Assembly (NCBI GenBank): GCA_052289195.1 | Contig: DAWAJD010000017.1 | Span: 1 to 43,695 of the forward strand | Source of the DNA: UBA4644 sp900555855 | GTDB lineage: Bacteria > Bacillota > Clostridia > Oscillospirales > Butyricicoccaceae | Direction: 5' to 3' | DNA length: 43,695 bases | Part shown: one piece after another, positions 1 through 8,156 of the stretch | Position numbering within the stretch: the stretch's first letter is position 1 | Layout: every line of letters begins with the position of its first letter | Position numbers and translations under genes: made by a program | Notes under the pieces: model-generated | Database searches by the model: none | Seen by the model: the letters and a program-made list of their open reading frames with translations, nothing else | What the model was told of the DNA's origin: nothing

Positions 1-72
1 GCAAAACTCGTTTTGCGGGAAGAAAAACCCAGCGAAGCGGTTTTTCGACAGTCTCAGACGCCTTTCGCGTCT
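1..72. other. Left-edge run of three short hairpins
   Basis: Three dyads are packed between the window edge and the GH18 stop codon: GCAAAA/TTTTGC at 1-16, GAAAAACC/GGTTTTTC at 22-46 with a small GCGAAGC hairpin at its tip, and AGACGC/GCGTCT at 56-72. The middle one has an A-rich 5' arm and a T-rich 3' arm, so it could act as a terminator in either direction, including for the minus-strand GH18 gene that stops at 90. What lies left of the window is unknown. Confidence 0.4.
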
Positions 73-89
73 CTTTCTTTTTGCCACTT

Positions 90-1361
90 TTACCGGCGGA
101 TGCGGCAGAGCGCGTCCAGCACCTGCCAGTTTTGCGGAAAGGGGCGCATCAGGTTCCAGTAGCCAACGCCCGCCAGCCCATATTGCGCCGCCAGCCCCAG
201 CTTGGCCCGGATGGAGCGGGCGTCTTCAAACCAGACCTCATGGGCCCGCCCCTCCGCCGTATAGCGGAAGTAAGGGGCCTGGGCCGCCTCGTCAAAGAAA
301 ATCTCCGCCCCGTGCTCCCGGGCGATAGTGATGGCCTGCTGACAGCCGATGCTCCTGGCCCGGGTCTTGCCCTGTTCATAGGGCAGGGGCCAGTCGTAGC
401 CGTAGTTGGAGATCCCCAGCAGCAGCTTTTTTGCCGGGATGGCGGTGACGGCATAGTCCAGTACCTGCCGGATCTTCGGGATCGGGGAGACGGCCATGGG
501 CGCGCTGTAGGCATAGCCCCATTCATAGGTCATCAGCAGACAATAGTCCGCCGCCGCGCCCAGCGCGGCATAATCGTGGCCCTCATAGAGCAGGCCGGCT
601 TGCCCGGCAGAGGTCTTGGGCGCCAGCGCCACCGTCACCGGAGCGCCCCCGGGCGAGAGCGCCTCCCGCAGCTGCCGGATGAAATCGGCGTAGGCCGCGG
701 CGCTTTGTCCGGGAAGATATTCAAAATCCACATCCAGCCCGGCGTAGCCCTTTTCCGCCATCTGCGCCGCGATTTCCGCTGCCAGCCGGGCCCGGGCGGC
801 ATCGTTTTGCAGGAGCGCCTCTGCCAGCGCAGAGGAAAAGCCGCCCTCCTCCGTCAGCGTGGATAGATGCATCCAGCTTTCCGTGCCGTATTGCCGGGCC
901 AGTGCCAGCAGCGCGCCGTCGCCCAGGGGCAGCAGGCGGCCCTCCGGCGTAAAGCCATGGGTAAAGGGGATGCAGGCGGAAAGATAGGGCAGCGTCTGCC
1001 GCAGCAGATCCTCCCGGATGTAGGGATAGGCATAGCCGGTGACCAGCAGCGTGCTCTGCTGCTCCTGCTGATAGCCGGTGACCAGCGTCTGGCCGGGGTA
1101 GAGCCGCTCCGTTCCCCAGAGCCACGGGTTGCACCGCCAAAGCTGCAACACGGATATGCCCTCTCGCAGGGCGATGGAATACAGCGTGTCGCCGGGCTGA
1201 ACCGTGAGGAGCTTTGCCGGATAGCGCACCGTCAGTGTCTGTCCCGGCACAAGGCTCTGCCCGCCCACGCCGTTGGCCAGCGAAAGCAGATCGGGCAGAA
1301 CGCCGTATTGCGCGGCGATGGAGACCACGGTCTCGCCGGGCTTCACTACATGAATGATCAT
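90..1361 (-). CDS. LysM-GH18 peptidoglycan hydrolase (SleL/YaaH-like)
   Basis: 423 residues. Two N-terminal LysM repeats (about 2-46 and 51-95, each starting like HVVKPGET or LTVQPGDT) should bind peptidoglycan. A glycoside hydrolase family 18 barrel follows, with the catalytic DVDFE at residues 210-214, where the Glu is the expected acid/base. The same architecture occurs in spore cortex-lytic N-acetylglucosaminidases (SleL/YaaH), so a role in cortex or wall turnover is likely. I chose the ATG at 1361 over an in-frame ATG at 1376 because GGGAGG sits just upstream of 1361 and the ATG overlaps the deacetylase stop as ATGA. There is no signal peptide, which fits spore-coat or mother-cell location as in SleL. 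Confidence 0.88.
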   Translation of the reverse strand: MIIHVVKPGETVVSIAAQYGVLPDLLSLANGVGGQSLVPGQTLTVRYPAKLLTVQPGDTLYSIALREGISVLQLWRCNPWLWGTERLYPGQTLVTGYQQEQQSTLLVTGYAYPYIREDLLRQTLPYLSACIPFTHGFTPEGRLLPLGDGALLALARQYGTESWMHLSTLTEEGGFSSALAEALLQNDAARARLAAEIAAQMAEKGYAGLDVDFEYLPGQSAAAYADFIRQLREALSPGGAPVTVALAPKTSAGQAGLLYEGHDYAALGAAADYCLLMTYEWGYAYSAPMAVSPIPKIRQVLDYAVTAIPAKKLLLGISNYGYDWPLPYEQGKTRARSIGCQQAITIAREHGAEIFFDEAAQAPYFRYTAEGRAHEVWFEDARSIRAKLGLAAQYGLAGVGYWNLMRPFPQNWQVLDALCRIRR

Positions 1362-2230
1362 TGCTTTTCCTCCCATCGATCCAGAAAATCCGCGCTCTGC
1401 AGCCGGCCGTCCCGGTTGAAGCGCCCCATGGAAAACAGTCCGTCCCGGTCGCCCTGCCGCAGCACGCAGGGCCGCTCATAGCAGCTGAAGGTCATGGCGA
1501 AGCCCTGCTGCCGGAGGAGCGCGTCGGCCCCCTCCGGAACGCTGCCGTAGGGGTAGGCGTAGATATAGGGCGCGCTGCCGCAGACCTCCTCCATGGCCCG
1601 CTGCATTTTTTCCGTATCCTCCAGAAAGATCTGCTGCCAGTGCTCCCGGCTCTCGCCGGGCAGCCTGCTGCAGCCCAGCCGGGGCCGGGTGGAATGGAGG
1701 GCATAGGAATGGTTTGCCAGCGTGATTCGCGGCAGCTCCCGGGCGGCCTGGGCCATGTCCTCCCAGCGCATGCTGCTGTGGGGGGAGCCGTCGTCATCCT
1801 GCAGGGCGGCGTCGCAATAGCTCCCCACCGGCGCCACCACCGCATAGGCGCCGTAGCGCTCCAAAAGCGCCGGCAGCAGGGTCAGGCTGCTGCGGTAGCC
1901 GTCGTCAAAGGTCAGCAGCACCGGCTTTTCCGGCAGGGGAGCGCCCTCGTCCGTATAGTCCAGCACCATGCGCGGGCTGACAAAATGATAGCCGCGGGCC
2001 TTCAGCCCGGCCAGATCCTGCTCCAGCTGTCCCAGCGTCACCGCGTAGAGGCCGGCGTTGGCCTCTGAGGTGACAATGCTGTGATACATGAGGATGTTCA
2101 GCGTGACGCCCTCCTCCGGGGCAAAGGCCTGACGGACGGCGGGCCGCAGCAGGGGCAGCAAAAGGCACAGGGCCGCAAGGACAGGCGCCAGCCGGCGCAG
2201 CAGCTGTTTTCGTTGTTTCAAACCCATCAC
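1358..2230 (-). CDS. Polysaccharide deacetylase (NodB-homology, membrane-anchored)
   Basis: 290 residues of carbohydrate esterase family 4 type. An N-terminal hydrophobic segment (about 14-30, after a basic KQRKQLLRR stretch) suggests a signal anchor. The NodB core shows TFDDGY at 107-112 (catalytic base and metal Asp), the metal-binding NHSYALH at 173-179 and a later AYPYG. It probably removes N-acetyl groups from peptidoglycan or another surface polysaccharide. It is translationally coupled to the GH18 hydrolase through an ATGA overlap, so the two likely act on the same wall substrate, perhaps in the spore. The gene begins ATGATG, so the start could be one codon later. The exact substrate is not visible in the sequence. 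Confidence 0.88.
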   Translation of the reverse strand: MMGLKQRKQLLRRLAPVLAALCLLLPLLRPAVRQAFAPEEGVTLNILMYHSIVTSEANAGLYAVTLGQLEQDLAGLKARGYHFVSPRMVLDYTDEGAPLPEKPVLLTFDDGYRSSLTLLPALLERYGAYAVVAPVGSYCDAALQDDDGSPHSSMRWEDMAQAARELPRITLANHSYALHSTRPRLGCSRLPGESREHWQQIFLEDTEKMQRAMEEVCGSAPYIYAYPYGSVPEGADALLRQQGFAMTFSCYERPCVLRQGDRDGLFSMGRFNRDGRLQSADFLDRWEEKQ

Positions 2231-2293
2231 CCTCCCGGAAAAAGCCTATGCGGCGCAGCCGCGGGAAATGCCGCCGGACGGGGCTGAGAAATA

Positions 2294-2322
2294 TTGACAA
2301 TTTTGCAGGAACGCGGTAAAAT
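2294..2322 (+). promoter_or_regulatory. SigA-type promoter for the cytidylate-kinase-like gene
   Basis: TTGACA at 2294-2299 and TAAAAT at 2317-2322 are separated by 17 nt, about 60 nt before the ATG at 2385. It lies in the divergent gap between the deacetylase and the kinase-like gene. Confidence 0.7.
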
Positions 2323-2384
2323 AAAACAGAGCGCAAAGCAAGGGCAGCAGGGCCGGCGCGAAAGCGCGGAGAGGAGGACTTTTT

Positions 2385-3008
2385 ATGAAAAAGTGCATCA
2401 TCACCATCAGTCGTCAGTATGGCAGCGGCGGACGCCAGATCGGCCGCAAGCTGTCGGATGAGCTTGCCATTCCCTTTTATGATAAAGAAGTGATCGACCT
2501 GGCGGCCAAGGAGAGCGGCCTGGCGGTAGACTTCATCCGCGGACAGGAGCAGCAGCTCACCCAGAGCCTGCTGTTCTCCATCGTCACTAATTTCACCACC
2601 GCCTCCAGCGGCGCCTTCAATCCCAATATGCTTTCCCTTTCCGACCAGGTGTATCTGGCGGAGGCCAAGGCCATCCGGGATCTGGCAGACAAGGGGCCCT
2701 GCGTCATCGTGGGCCGCTGCGCGGACTGGGTGCTGGAGAAAAACTACAATGTGCTGCGGGTCTTTATCTGCGCCGGGATGGAGGAGCGCTGCAAGCGGGC
2801 CGTGGAGGAATATGGCCACAAGCCCGAGGGCATCCAGCGCACCGTCAAGGAGATCGACCGGCAGCGGGCCCGGTACTGCCAGCATTACTGCGATCAGGCC
2901 TGGGAAGACGCTTCCAACTACGATCTCTGCCTGAACAGCGGCAAGCTGGGGCTGGACCACTGCGTCCAGATCATCCGCAGCGCTTATCGGGAAATGACGA
3001 TGGAATAA
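2385..3008 (+). CDS. Cytidylate kinase-like P-loop protein
   Basis: 207 residues. The N-terminus KCIITISRQYGSGG is the variant P-loop of the cytidylate kinase-like (AAA_26) family, followed by FYDKEVIDLAA and later GRCADWVL. These proteins are common in Clostridia and are related to Cmk, but most have no demonstrated substrate. A dedicated Cmk is not visible in this window, so it is unclear whether this is the housekeeping CMP kinase. The gene appears monocistronic, with its own promoter and a strong terminator right after the stop. GAGGAG lies upstream of the ATG. Confidence 0.8.
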   Translation: MKKCIITISRQYGSGGRQIGRKLSDELAIPFYDKEVIDLAAKESGLAVDFIRGQEQQLTQSLLFSIVTNFTTASSGAFNPNMLSLSDQVYLAEAKAIRDLADKGPCVIVGRCADWVLEKNYNVLRVFICAGMEERCKRAVEEYGHKPEGIQRTVKEIDRQRARYCQHYCDQAWEDASNYDLCLNSGKLGLDHCVQIIRSAYREMTME

Positions 3009-3023
3009 GCAAAAATACTGCTT

Positions 3024-3059
3024 CGGCAGGCCCTTTTTTCGGGGGCCTGCCGTTTTTTT
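3024..3059 (+). terminator. Rho-independent terminator after the kinase-like gene
   Basis: Perfect 10-bp stem CGGCAGGCCC (3024-3033) / GGGCCTGCCG (3043-3052), followed by seven T. Confidence 0.93.
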
Positions 3060-3123
3060 ATCCGGATCTGCGTCCAATTCTTAAGAAAATCGTAAATAAT
3101 ATGTAAAAACAGGAACGGATATT

Positions 3124-3152
3124 TTGACAGCGGAGAAAAAAGGCCTTAGAAT
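3124..3152 (+). promoter_or_regulatory. SigA-type promoter of the zinc-ribbon/DUF5685/J-protein operon
   Basis: TTGACA at 3124-3129 and TAGAAT at 3147-3152 with a 17-nt spacer. The predicted leader carries a GC-rich hairpin, GCCGGGC (3171-3177) / GCCCGGC (3182-3188), about 30 nt before the start codon, which may stabilise the mRNA 5' end. Confidence 0.75.
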
Positions 3153-3220
3153 AGCAATGTTATAAAAATGGCCGGGCAGACGCCCGGCATCCGGGATCCG
3201 CATGACAGGAGGAACGATCT

Positions 3221-3628
3221 ATGAAGGGTTGGCTGCAGAGGTTTTTTGCAGGGCGCTATGGCGTGGACGAGCTGAGCCGGTTTTTAACGGGCCTTGCCAT
3301 GGTCACGCTGATCCTCTCCTGCCTGATCCGTAACGGCCTTGTGGGGATCCTGTTCTGGCTGCTGACGCTCACCAGCCTCACCTGGAACTACTATCGGATG
3401 TTTTCCCGCAAGGTGGACCGCCGCCGGGCGGAAAACAGCGCGTACCTGACTCTGCGCTACCGTCTCACCGGCAGGCTCAGCGGCTGGCGGCAGCGGATGC
3501 GCCAGAAGAAGTATTACCGGTTTTATAAATGCCCCGGCTGCGGCGTCACGACCCGCGTGCCCAAGGGCAAGGGAAGGATCCGCGTCACCTGCCCCAAGTG
3601 TGGCGAGAGCTTTATCCGCAAGAGCTGA
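3221..3628 (+). CDS. Small membrane protein with C-terminal zinc ribbon
   Basis: 135 residues, no recognised family name. Two adjacent hydrophobic segments (about 22-39 and 41-56) form a hairpin, followed by a strongly basic cytoplasmic stretch rich in Arg and Tyr (RRRAENS, KKYYRFYK) and then a zinc ribbon made of CPGCG and CPKCG, about 23 residues apart. The topology suggests a membrane-tethered metal-binding or nucleic-acid/protein-binding module. AGGAGG precedes the ATG. It is the first gene of a three-gene set; the next start is only 3 nt past its stop. Function unknown. Confidence 0.8.
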   Translation: MKGWLQRFFAGRYGVDELSRFLTGLAMVTLILSCLIRNGLVGILFWLLTLTSLTWNYYRMFSRKVDRRRAENSAYLTLRYRLTGRLSGWRQRMRQKKYYRFYKCPGCGVTTRVPKGKGRIRVTCPKCGESFIRKS

Positions 3629-3631
3629 GCG

Positions 3632-4495
3632 ATGTTTGGATATGTAGTGGCCCGGAAGGAGGGCCTTTCTCCGGAGGAGCTCGCCCGCTACCGGGCCTGC
3701 TACTGCGGCCTTTGTCGCTCGCTGAAGGAGCGGCACGGCCAGCTGAGCCGGCTGGCCCTTCATTATGATATGACCTTTCTGATCCTGCTGCTGGCCTCCC
3801 TCTATGAGCCGGAGGAGACCTGCGGGGAGAGCTGCTGCCCGCCCCATCCGCTGAAAAAGCAGAGCTGGTGGCGCTGTGAGCTGACGGATTACGCCGCGGA
3901 TATGAATGTGGCGCTGGTCTACCACAAGCTGCAGGATGACTGGCAGGATGAGGGCGATCCCATCAAAAAACAGCTCGCCCGCCAGCTGCGGGGCGCTTAT
4001 GCCCAGGTGAAAAACCGCTGGCCCCGCCAGTGCCGGGGCATGGAGCGGGAGCTGGCAGAGCTTGCCCGGCTGGAACGGGAAAACGACGATGTGCCAGACC
4101 GGGCCGCCGCCTGCTGCGGCCGCCTGATGGCGGAGGTGTTCCACTGGCGGGATGACCGCTGGACGGAGACCGTGGAGCAGATGGCCTTTGCGCTGGGTGA
4201 GTTCGTCTATCTGCAGGATGCCTGCGTGGATCTGGAAAAGGATCTGCGGAAGCACCGCTACAATCCGCTTCTGGCCCTCTGGAAGGAGCCAAGGCCCCTG
4301 GCGGAATATGAGCCCATGCTGCTGATGCTGGCGGGCCAGTGCGCCGGGAGCTTCGAGCGTCTGCCCCTGGTCCGGGATGCGGGCATCCTGAAAAATATCC
4401 TGTACCACGGGATGTGGAGCCGGTATCACCAGGCCAGGCTCCGGCAGGAGCAGCAGAAAAAAGCCGGGAAGCAGCCCCAGCCCCGGCAGCAATGA
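3632..4495 (+). CDS. DUF5685-family protein
   Basis: 287 residues. The N-terminus (MFGYVVARKE, then YRACYCGLCRSL at 20-31) matches what I know of DUF5685, a mostly helical family widespread in Clostridia with no established function. A second Cys cluster lies at 64-82. Visible acidic motifs are DDWQD at 102-106 and QDACVDLEKDLRKHRYNPL at 195-213; their spacing and form recall the DDxxD and second Asp motifs of all-alpha prenyl or squalene/phytoene synthases. That similarity is my inference and has not been tested. The gene is tightly coupled to the zinc-ribbon protein upstream and is followed by the J-domain gene after 33 nt. Confidence 0.75.
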   Translation: MFGYVVARKEGLSPEELARYRACYCGLCRSLKERHGQLSRLALHYDMTFLILLLASLYEPEETCGESCCPPHPLKKQSWWRCELTDYAADMNVALVYHKLQDDWQDEGDPIKKQLARQLRGAYAQVKNRWPRQCRGMERELAELARLERENDDVPDRAAACCGRLMAEVFHWRDDRWTETVEQMAFALGEFVYLQDACVDLEKDLRKHRYNPLLALWKEPRPLAEYEPMLLMLAGQCAGSFERLPLVRDAGILKNILYHGMWSRYHQARLRQEQQKKAGKQPQPRQQ

Positions 4496-4528
4496 CCGGC
4501 CCCCGGCCGAAGGAAAGGAGGCTGCCTG

Positions 4529-5230
4529 ATGAACGACCCCTATGCCGTGTTGGGCGTCAGCCGAAACGCCACCGATGAGGAGATCAAAAAAGCCTATCGG
4601 GAGCTGGCGAAAAAATATCACCCCGATGTGAACCCCGGCGACAAAAACGCCGAACAGAAAATGAAGGAGATCAACGCCGCCTACGACGCCATCAAAAACG
4701 GCGATACCGGCCCCGCCGGCTATGGCTCTGCCGGGCAGAGCGCCGGCTATGGCGGCTACGGCAGCCAGAGTACCGGCTACGGCGGCTATGGCGATTTCAG
4801 CGGCTGGCAGACCTATACCTGGGATCCCTTCACCGGCTTCCACCAGACGGGCCAGGCCCAGCCGGATCCGGAGGACACCGATCAGCTCCGGGCCGCCCGA
4901 AACTATATCGCCGCCCGGCACTATCAGGAGGCGCTCTATGTGCTGTCCAACATCCCGGAGCGGACGGCCCGCTGGTATTATTACAGCGCGCTGGCCAACT
5001 GCGGCCTGGGCAACCGGGTGGCAGGGCTGGAGCACGCCCGGAGGGCCTGCGCCATGGAACCGGGCAACGCGGAATACGAGACCTGTCTGGATCGGCTGGA
5101 GCGGGGCGGCAGCGCCTACCATCAGGCCGGCGGCTACACCGATATGGGCGGCATGAGCCGCTACTGCGCCAGTCTCTGCCTGGCCAATCTCTGCTGCGGA
5201 TTTTTCTGCAGGGGCGGCTTTTGCTGCTGA
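4529..5230 (+). CDS. J-domain protein with TPR-like region and Cys-rich tail
   Basis: 233 residues. A canonical J domain occupies about 1-57 with the HPD tripeptide (YHPDVNPGD), so it should stimulate a DnaK-type Hsp70. A Gly/Tyr/Ser-rich linker follows (repeated GYGGYG, about 65-90), then a helical TPR-like stretch (about 115-195) and a C-terminal tail with nine Cys in the last 25 residues, ending GGFCC. The tail is also hydrophobic and could be a membrane-inserting or metal-binding segment. It is not classical DnaJ, because there is no G/F-zinc finger-CTD order. It is probably co-transcribed with the two upstream genes; GGAGG precedes the ATG. Confidence 0.85.
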   Translation: MNDPYAVLGVSRNATDEEIKKAYRELAKKYHPDVNPGDKNAEQKMKEINAAYDAIKNGDTGPAGYGSAGQSAGYGGYGSQSTGYGGYGDFSGWQTYTWDPFTGFHQTGQAQPDPEDTDQLRAARNYIAARHYQEALYVLSNIPERTARWYYYSALANCGLGNRVAGLEHARRACAMEPGNAEYETCLDRLERGGSAYHQAGGYTDMGGMSRYCASLCLANLCCGFFCRGGFCC

Positions 5231-5342
5231 TTTTCCCGCGGAAGGCATTGCAAACCGCCCCGGGATGTGATAAGCTTGCAATATGCTCTGCGCAGGCAGG
5301 GCAATAGAAGGCAATATTTTATTATTTTAAGGGGGAATCACC

Positions 5343-6662
5343 TTGTCTGACCCGGTTGGACGATGGATCTTCGTCGAGTGTATCTTTGTTTTTCTGGCCG
5401 TATTCTGTTCCCTGGCCGGCAGCGCTGTCCGCGAATGCAGCGAGAGCAAGCTGGCCCGTGCTTCGGAAGACGGCGATAAAAAGGCAGCTAGGCTGCTGCC
5501 TGTCGTTCAGGAGCCGGATGACTTCTGTGCCGCCTTGCGCGTGGGCACAGTGGGATTCGGTTTTTTTGCTGTCTCCAATCCGCTGACCAGACAGCTGGTG
5601 CATAAGCTTGCCCAGCTGCCGCCGGAGGGCGTCTGGCGCTCTGTGGCTGCGGCGGCCAGCTGGATCGTGCTGGTGCTGCTGGCCATCGCTCTGTGCGATT
5701 TTGCGCCGGAGCGCTACGCCTGGCACCGGCCGGAAAAGGCCGCCAGAGGGACCTTCGGCTTCGCGCTGCTGCTTTCCCGCCTGCTGCATCCCATCGCCGC
5801 CGCCCTGCTTTGGCTGGCGGGGCTGGTGCTGCGGCTGTTCGGCGTCAATCCCAAGGCCCAGCTGGAGGAAGTCAGCGAGGATGAGATCCGCCTGATGGTG
5901 GAAAACGGCGAGGAGAGCGGCGCCATCCAGAGCGGCGAAAAAGAGCTGATCGAGAACATCTTTGAGTTTGACGACATCACCGCGGAGGAGATCATGGTCC
6001 ACCGCACGGACATGACCGTCCTCTGGCTGGAGGATACGGGGGAGGAGATCCTGAAGACCATCCGGGAGAGCGGCCTTTCCCGCTTCCCCATGTGCGGGGA
6101 GGATATGGACGATATCATCGGCATCCTGAGCACCCGGGATTATCTGCTCAACGCCCAGCAGGCGGAGCCCCGTCCTGTGCAGGAGCTGCTGCGCCCGGCC
6201 CATTTCGTGCCGGAATCCGTCAAGGCCGATGTGCTTTTCCGGGATATGCAGCAGAAAAAGGTCCATATGGCCATCGTCGTGGATGAATACGGCGGGACCT
6301 CCGGTCTGGTGACCATGGAGGACCTGCTGGAGCAGCTGGTGGGCGAGATCTACGACGAGTTCGATTCCGAGGAGGAGCAGGAGATCTCCAAGGTGGGCGA
6401 AAATCTCTGGCGCATCGCCGGCTCTGCGGAGCTGGAGGATGTGGCGGAGGCGCTGGACCTGCCCCTGCCCGAGGAGGACGACGACGAATACGAGACGCTG
6501 GGCGGGCTGGTGTTCAGCCGGCTTTCCGTCATCCCGCAGGACGGCTCCCATCCGGAGGTGGAGGCCCTGGGGATGCACATCAAGGTGCAGGAGATCCGGA
6601 ACCACCGGGTGGAGTGGACGCTGGTGAGCAGGCTGCCCCAGCCGGAGCCGGAGGAGGAATAA
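5343..6662 (+). CDS. CNNM/CorC (HlyC)-family membrane protein
   Basis: 439 residues, TTG start chosen because AAGGGGG lies just upstream. The N-terminal half contains about three or four hydrophobic segments (about 8-28, 98-120, 130-160), a reduced or divergent DUF21 membrane domain. A CBS pair (about 205-330) contains EEIMVHRTDM and VVDEYGGTSGLVTMEDLLEQLVGEI, which are hallmark CNNM/CorC motifs, and a C-terminal CorC_HlyC domain follows. Family members are implicated in magnesium or other divalent cation efflux and sensing; the name hemolysin C is historical. No promoter is evident in the 110 nt upstream. The MATE gene follows after 27 nt, so the two may be co-transcribed. Confidence 0.87.
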   Translation: MSDPVGRWIFVECIFVFLAVFCSLAGSAVRECSESKLARASEDGDKKAARLLPVVQEPDDFCAALRVGTVGFGFFAVSNPLTRQLVHKLAQLPPEGVWRSVAAAASWIVLVLLAIALCDFAPERYAWHRPEKAARGTFGFALLLSRLLHPIAAALLWLAGLVLRLFGVNPKAQLEEVSEDEIRLMVENGEESGAIQSGEKELIENIFEFDDITAEEIMVHRTDMTVLWLEDTGEEILKTIRESGLSRFPMCGEDMDDIIGILSTRDYLLNAQQAEPRPVQELLRPAHFVPESVKADVLFRDMQQKKVHMAIVVDEYGGTSGLVTMEDLLEQLVGEIYDEFDSEEEQEISKVGENLWRIAGSAELEDVAEALDLPLPEEDDDEYETLGGLVFSRLSVIPQDGSHPEVEALGMHIKVQEIRNHRVEWTLVSRLPQPEPEEE

Positions 6663-6689
6663 GACCGGGCCCTTCCCGGGAGGAGAGTT

Positions 6690-8084
6690 ATGGCAAAGCA
6701 AACGAATATGGATATGGTAAACGGGCCGCTGACGGGCAAGATCATCCGTTTTGCGGTGCCGCTGATGCTTTCCGGCATGCTGCAGCTGCTGTATAACGCG
6801 GCGGATGTAATCGTGGTGGGCAAATTTTCCGGCGCAGCTTCTCTGGCGGCGGTGGGCTCCACCGGCGCGCTGGTCAACCTGCTCATCAATCTGTTCATCG
6901 GCGTTTCCGTGGGCTGCAATGTGCTGGTGGCCCGGTATTACGGCGCGCGCAATGAAAAGGCCGTCTCCGAGACGGTCCACTGCACCATGGGCGCCAGTCT
7001 GCTCATCGGTCTGGCGGCGGGCGTCATCGGCCTGATCTTTTCCACGCCGCTCCTGCGGCTGATGGATTCGCCGGAGGATGTGCTCCCCCTGGCCTCCCTG
7101 TATCTGAAGATCTATTTCTGCGGCATGCCCTTCAATATCGGCTACAACTTCGGCGCGGCGGTGCTGCGGGCCGTGGGCGATACCAAGCGCCCGCTGTATA
7201 TCCTTTCCGCCGCCGGTCTGGTCAATGTGGTGCTCAATCTGGTGACGGTGATCGTGTTCAAGATGGATGTGGCCGGCGTGGCTCTGGCCACCATCACCTC
7301 CCAGCTGATCTCCTTTGTGCTGGTGGTCCTCTGCCTGACCCGGCGGCTGGACTGCTGCCGTCTGGTGCTGCGGGAGATCCGGCTTTATAAGGACAAGCTG
7401 CTGGAGATGGTCCGGATCGGTCTGCCGGCGGGCCTGCAGGGGACGCTGTTTTCCCTGTCCAATGTGATCATCCAGTCCTCGGTGAACTCCTTCGGCTCCA
7501 CCGTCATGGCGGGCAACTCCGCCGCGGCCAATGTGGAGGGCTTCGTCTATGTGGCGATGAACGCCGTCTATCAGGCCACCATCACCTTCGTCAGCCAGAA
7601 TCTTGGCGCGGGCAAGCCCAGCCGCATCCGCCGCATTATGGCCATCTGCCTGGTGCTGGTGAGCGTGGTGGGGCTGGTGCTGGGGCTGACGGCCTATTTC
7701 TGCGGACATACCCTGCTGGGCATCTATGCCTCCGACAGCGAGGGCCTGCGGGAGCAGATCATCGCCGTGGGCAAGACCCGCATGCGCTTCCTCTGCGCGC
7801 CTTATTTCCTCTGCGGCCTGATGGAGGTGGCCTGCGGCGGTCTGCGCGGGCTGGGAAAATCCTGGCTGCCCACGACCATCGCCCTTCTGGGCTCCTGCGT
7901 CATGCGCATCATCTGGATCCAGACCGTGTTCCGGGCGGAGCGCACGCTGGAGAGCGTTTATATCTCCTATCCCATCTCTTGGCTGCTGACCTTCGCGGCC
8001 CATTTGACCTTCTTTGTGCTGGCCTTCCGCAAGATCCAGAAGCTGCTGCCGCCGGAGCCGGAGGACGCGCCCCAGGCGGCCTGA
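6690..8084 (+). CDS. MATE family multidrug/cation efflux transporter
   Basis: 464 residues with about 12 hydrophobic segments in two related halves, the pattern of MATE (NorM/DinF) antiporters. Recognisable stretches are MVNGPLTGKIIRFAVPLML at the N-terminus, GAVGSTGALVNLL-like residues and the second-half GNSAAANVEGFVYVA. It should exchange Na+ or H+ for cationic drugs or metabolites at the cytoplasmic membrane. GGGAGG precedes the ATG. It ends the plus-strand run and meets the VanZ operon at a shared terminator. The substrate cannot be read from sequence. Confidence 0.92.
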   Translation: MAKQTNMDMVNGPLTGKIIRFAVPLMLSGMLQLLYNAADVIVVGKFSGAASLAAVGSTGALVNLLINLFIGVSVGCNVLVARYYGARNEKAVSETVHCTMGASLLIGLAAGVIGLIFSTPLLRLMDSPEDVLPLASLYLKIYFCGMPFNIGYNFGAAVLRAVGDTKRPLYILSAAGLVNVVLNLVTVIVFKMDVAGVALATITSQLISFVLVVLCLTRRLDCCRLVLREIRLYKDKLLEMVRIGLPAGLQGTLFSLSNVIIQSSVNSFGSTVMAGNSAAANVEGFVYVAMNAVYQATITFVSQNLGAGKPSRIRRIMAICLVLVSVVGLVLGLTAYFCGHTLLGIYASDSEGLREQIIAVGKTRMRFLCAPYFLCGLMEVACGGLRGLGKSWLPTTIALLGSCVMRIIWIQTVFRAERTLESVYISYPISWLLTFAAHLTFFVLAFRKIQKLLPPEPEDAPQAA

Positions 8085-8103
8085 GCCAAAACAGACAAAG
8101 AAA

Positions 8104-8141
8104 AAAGCTTCCCTCTGCCGCAGAAGCGGAGGGAAGCTTTT
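8104..8141. terminator. Bidirectional terminator between MATE and VanZ genes
   Basis: Perfect 12-bp stem AAAGCTTCCCTC (8104-8115) / GAGGGAAGCTTT (8129-8140). It is flanked by A residues on the left and T residues on the right, so it can end transcription from both converging operons. Confidence 0.9.
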
Positions 8142-8156
8142 ATTATGCGCAAACCG

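Noticed and set aside
5322..8003. An 893-residue minus-strand frame, rich in His, Gln and Gly, opposite the CNNM and MATE genes
   Set aside because: It is a shadow of two well-supported plus-strand genes, and its composition is the typical reverse complement of Leu/Ala/Val-rich membrane proteins.
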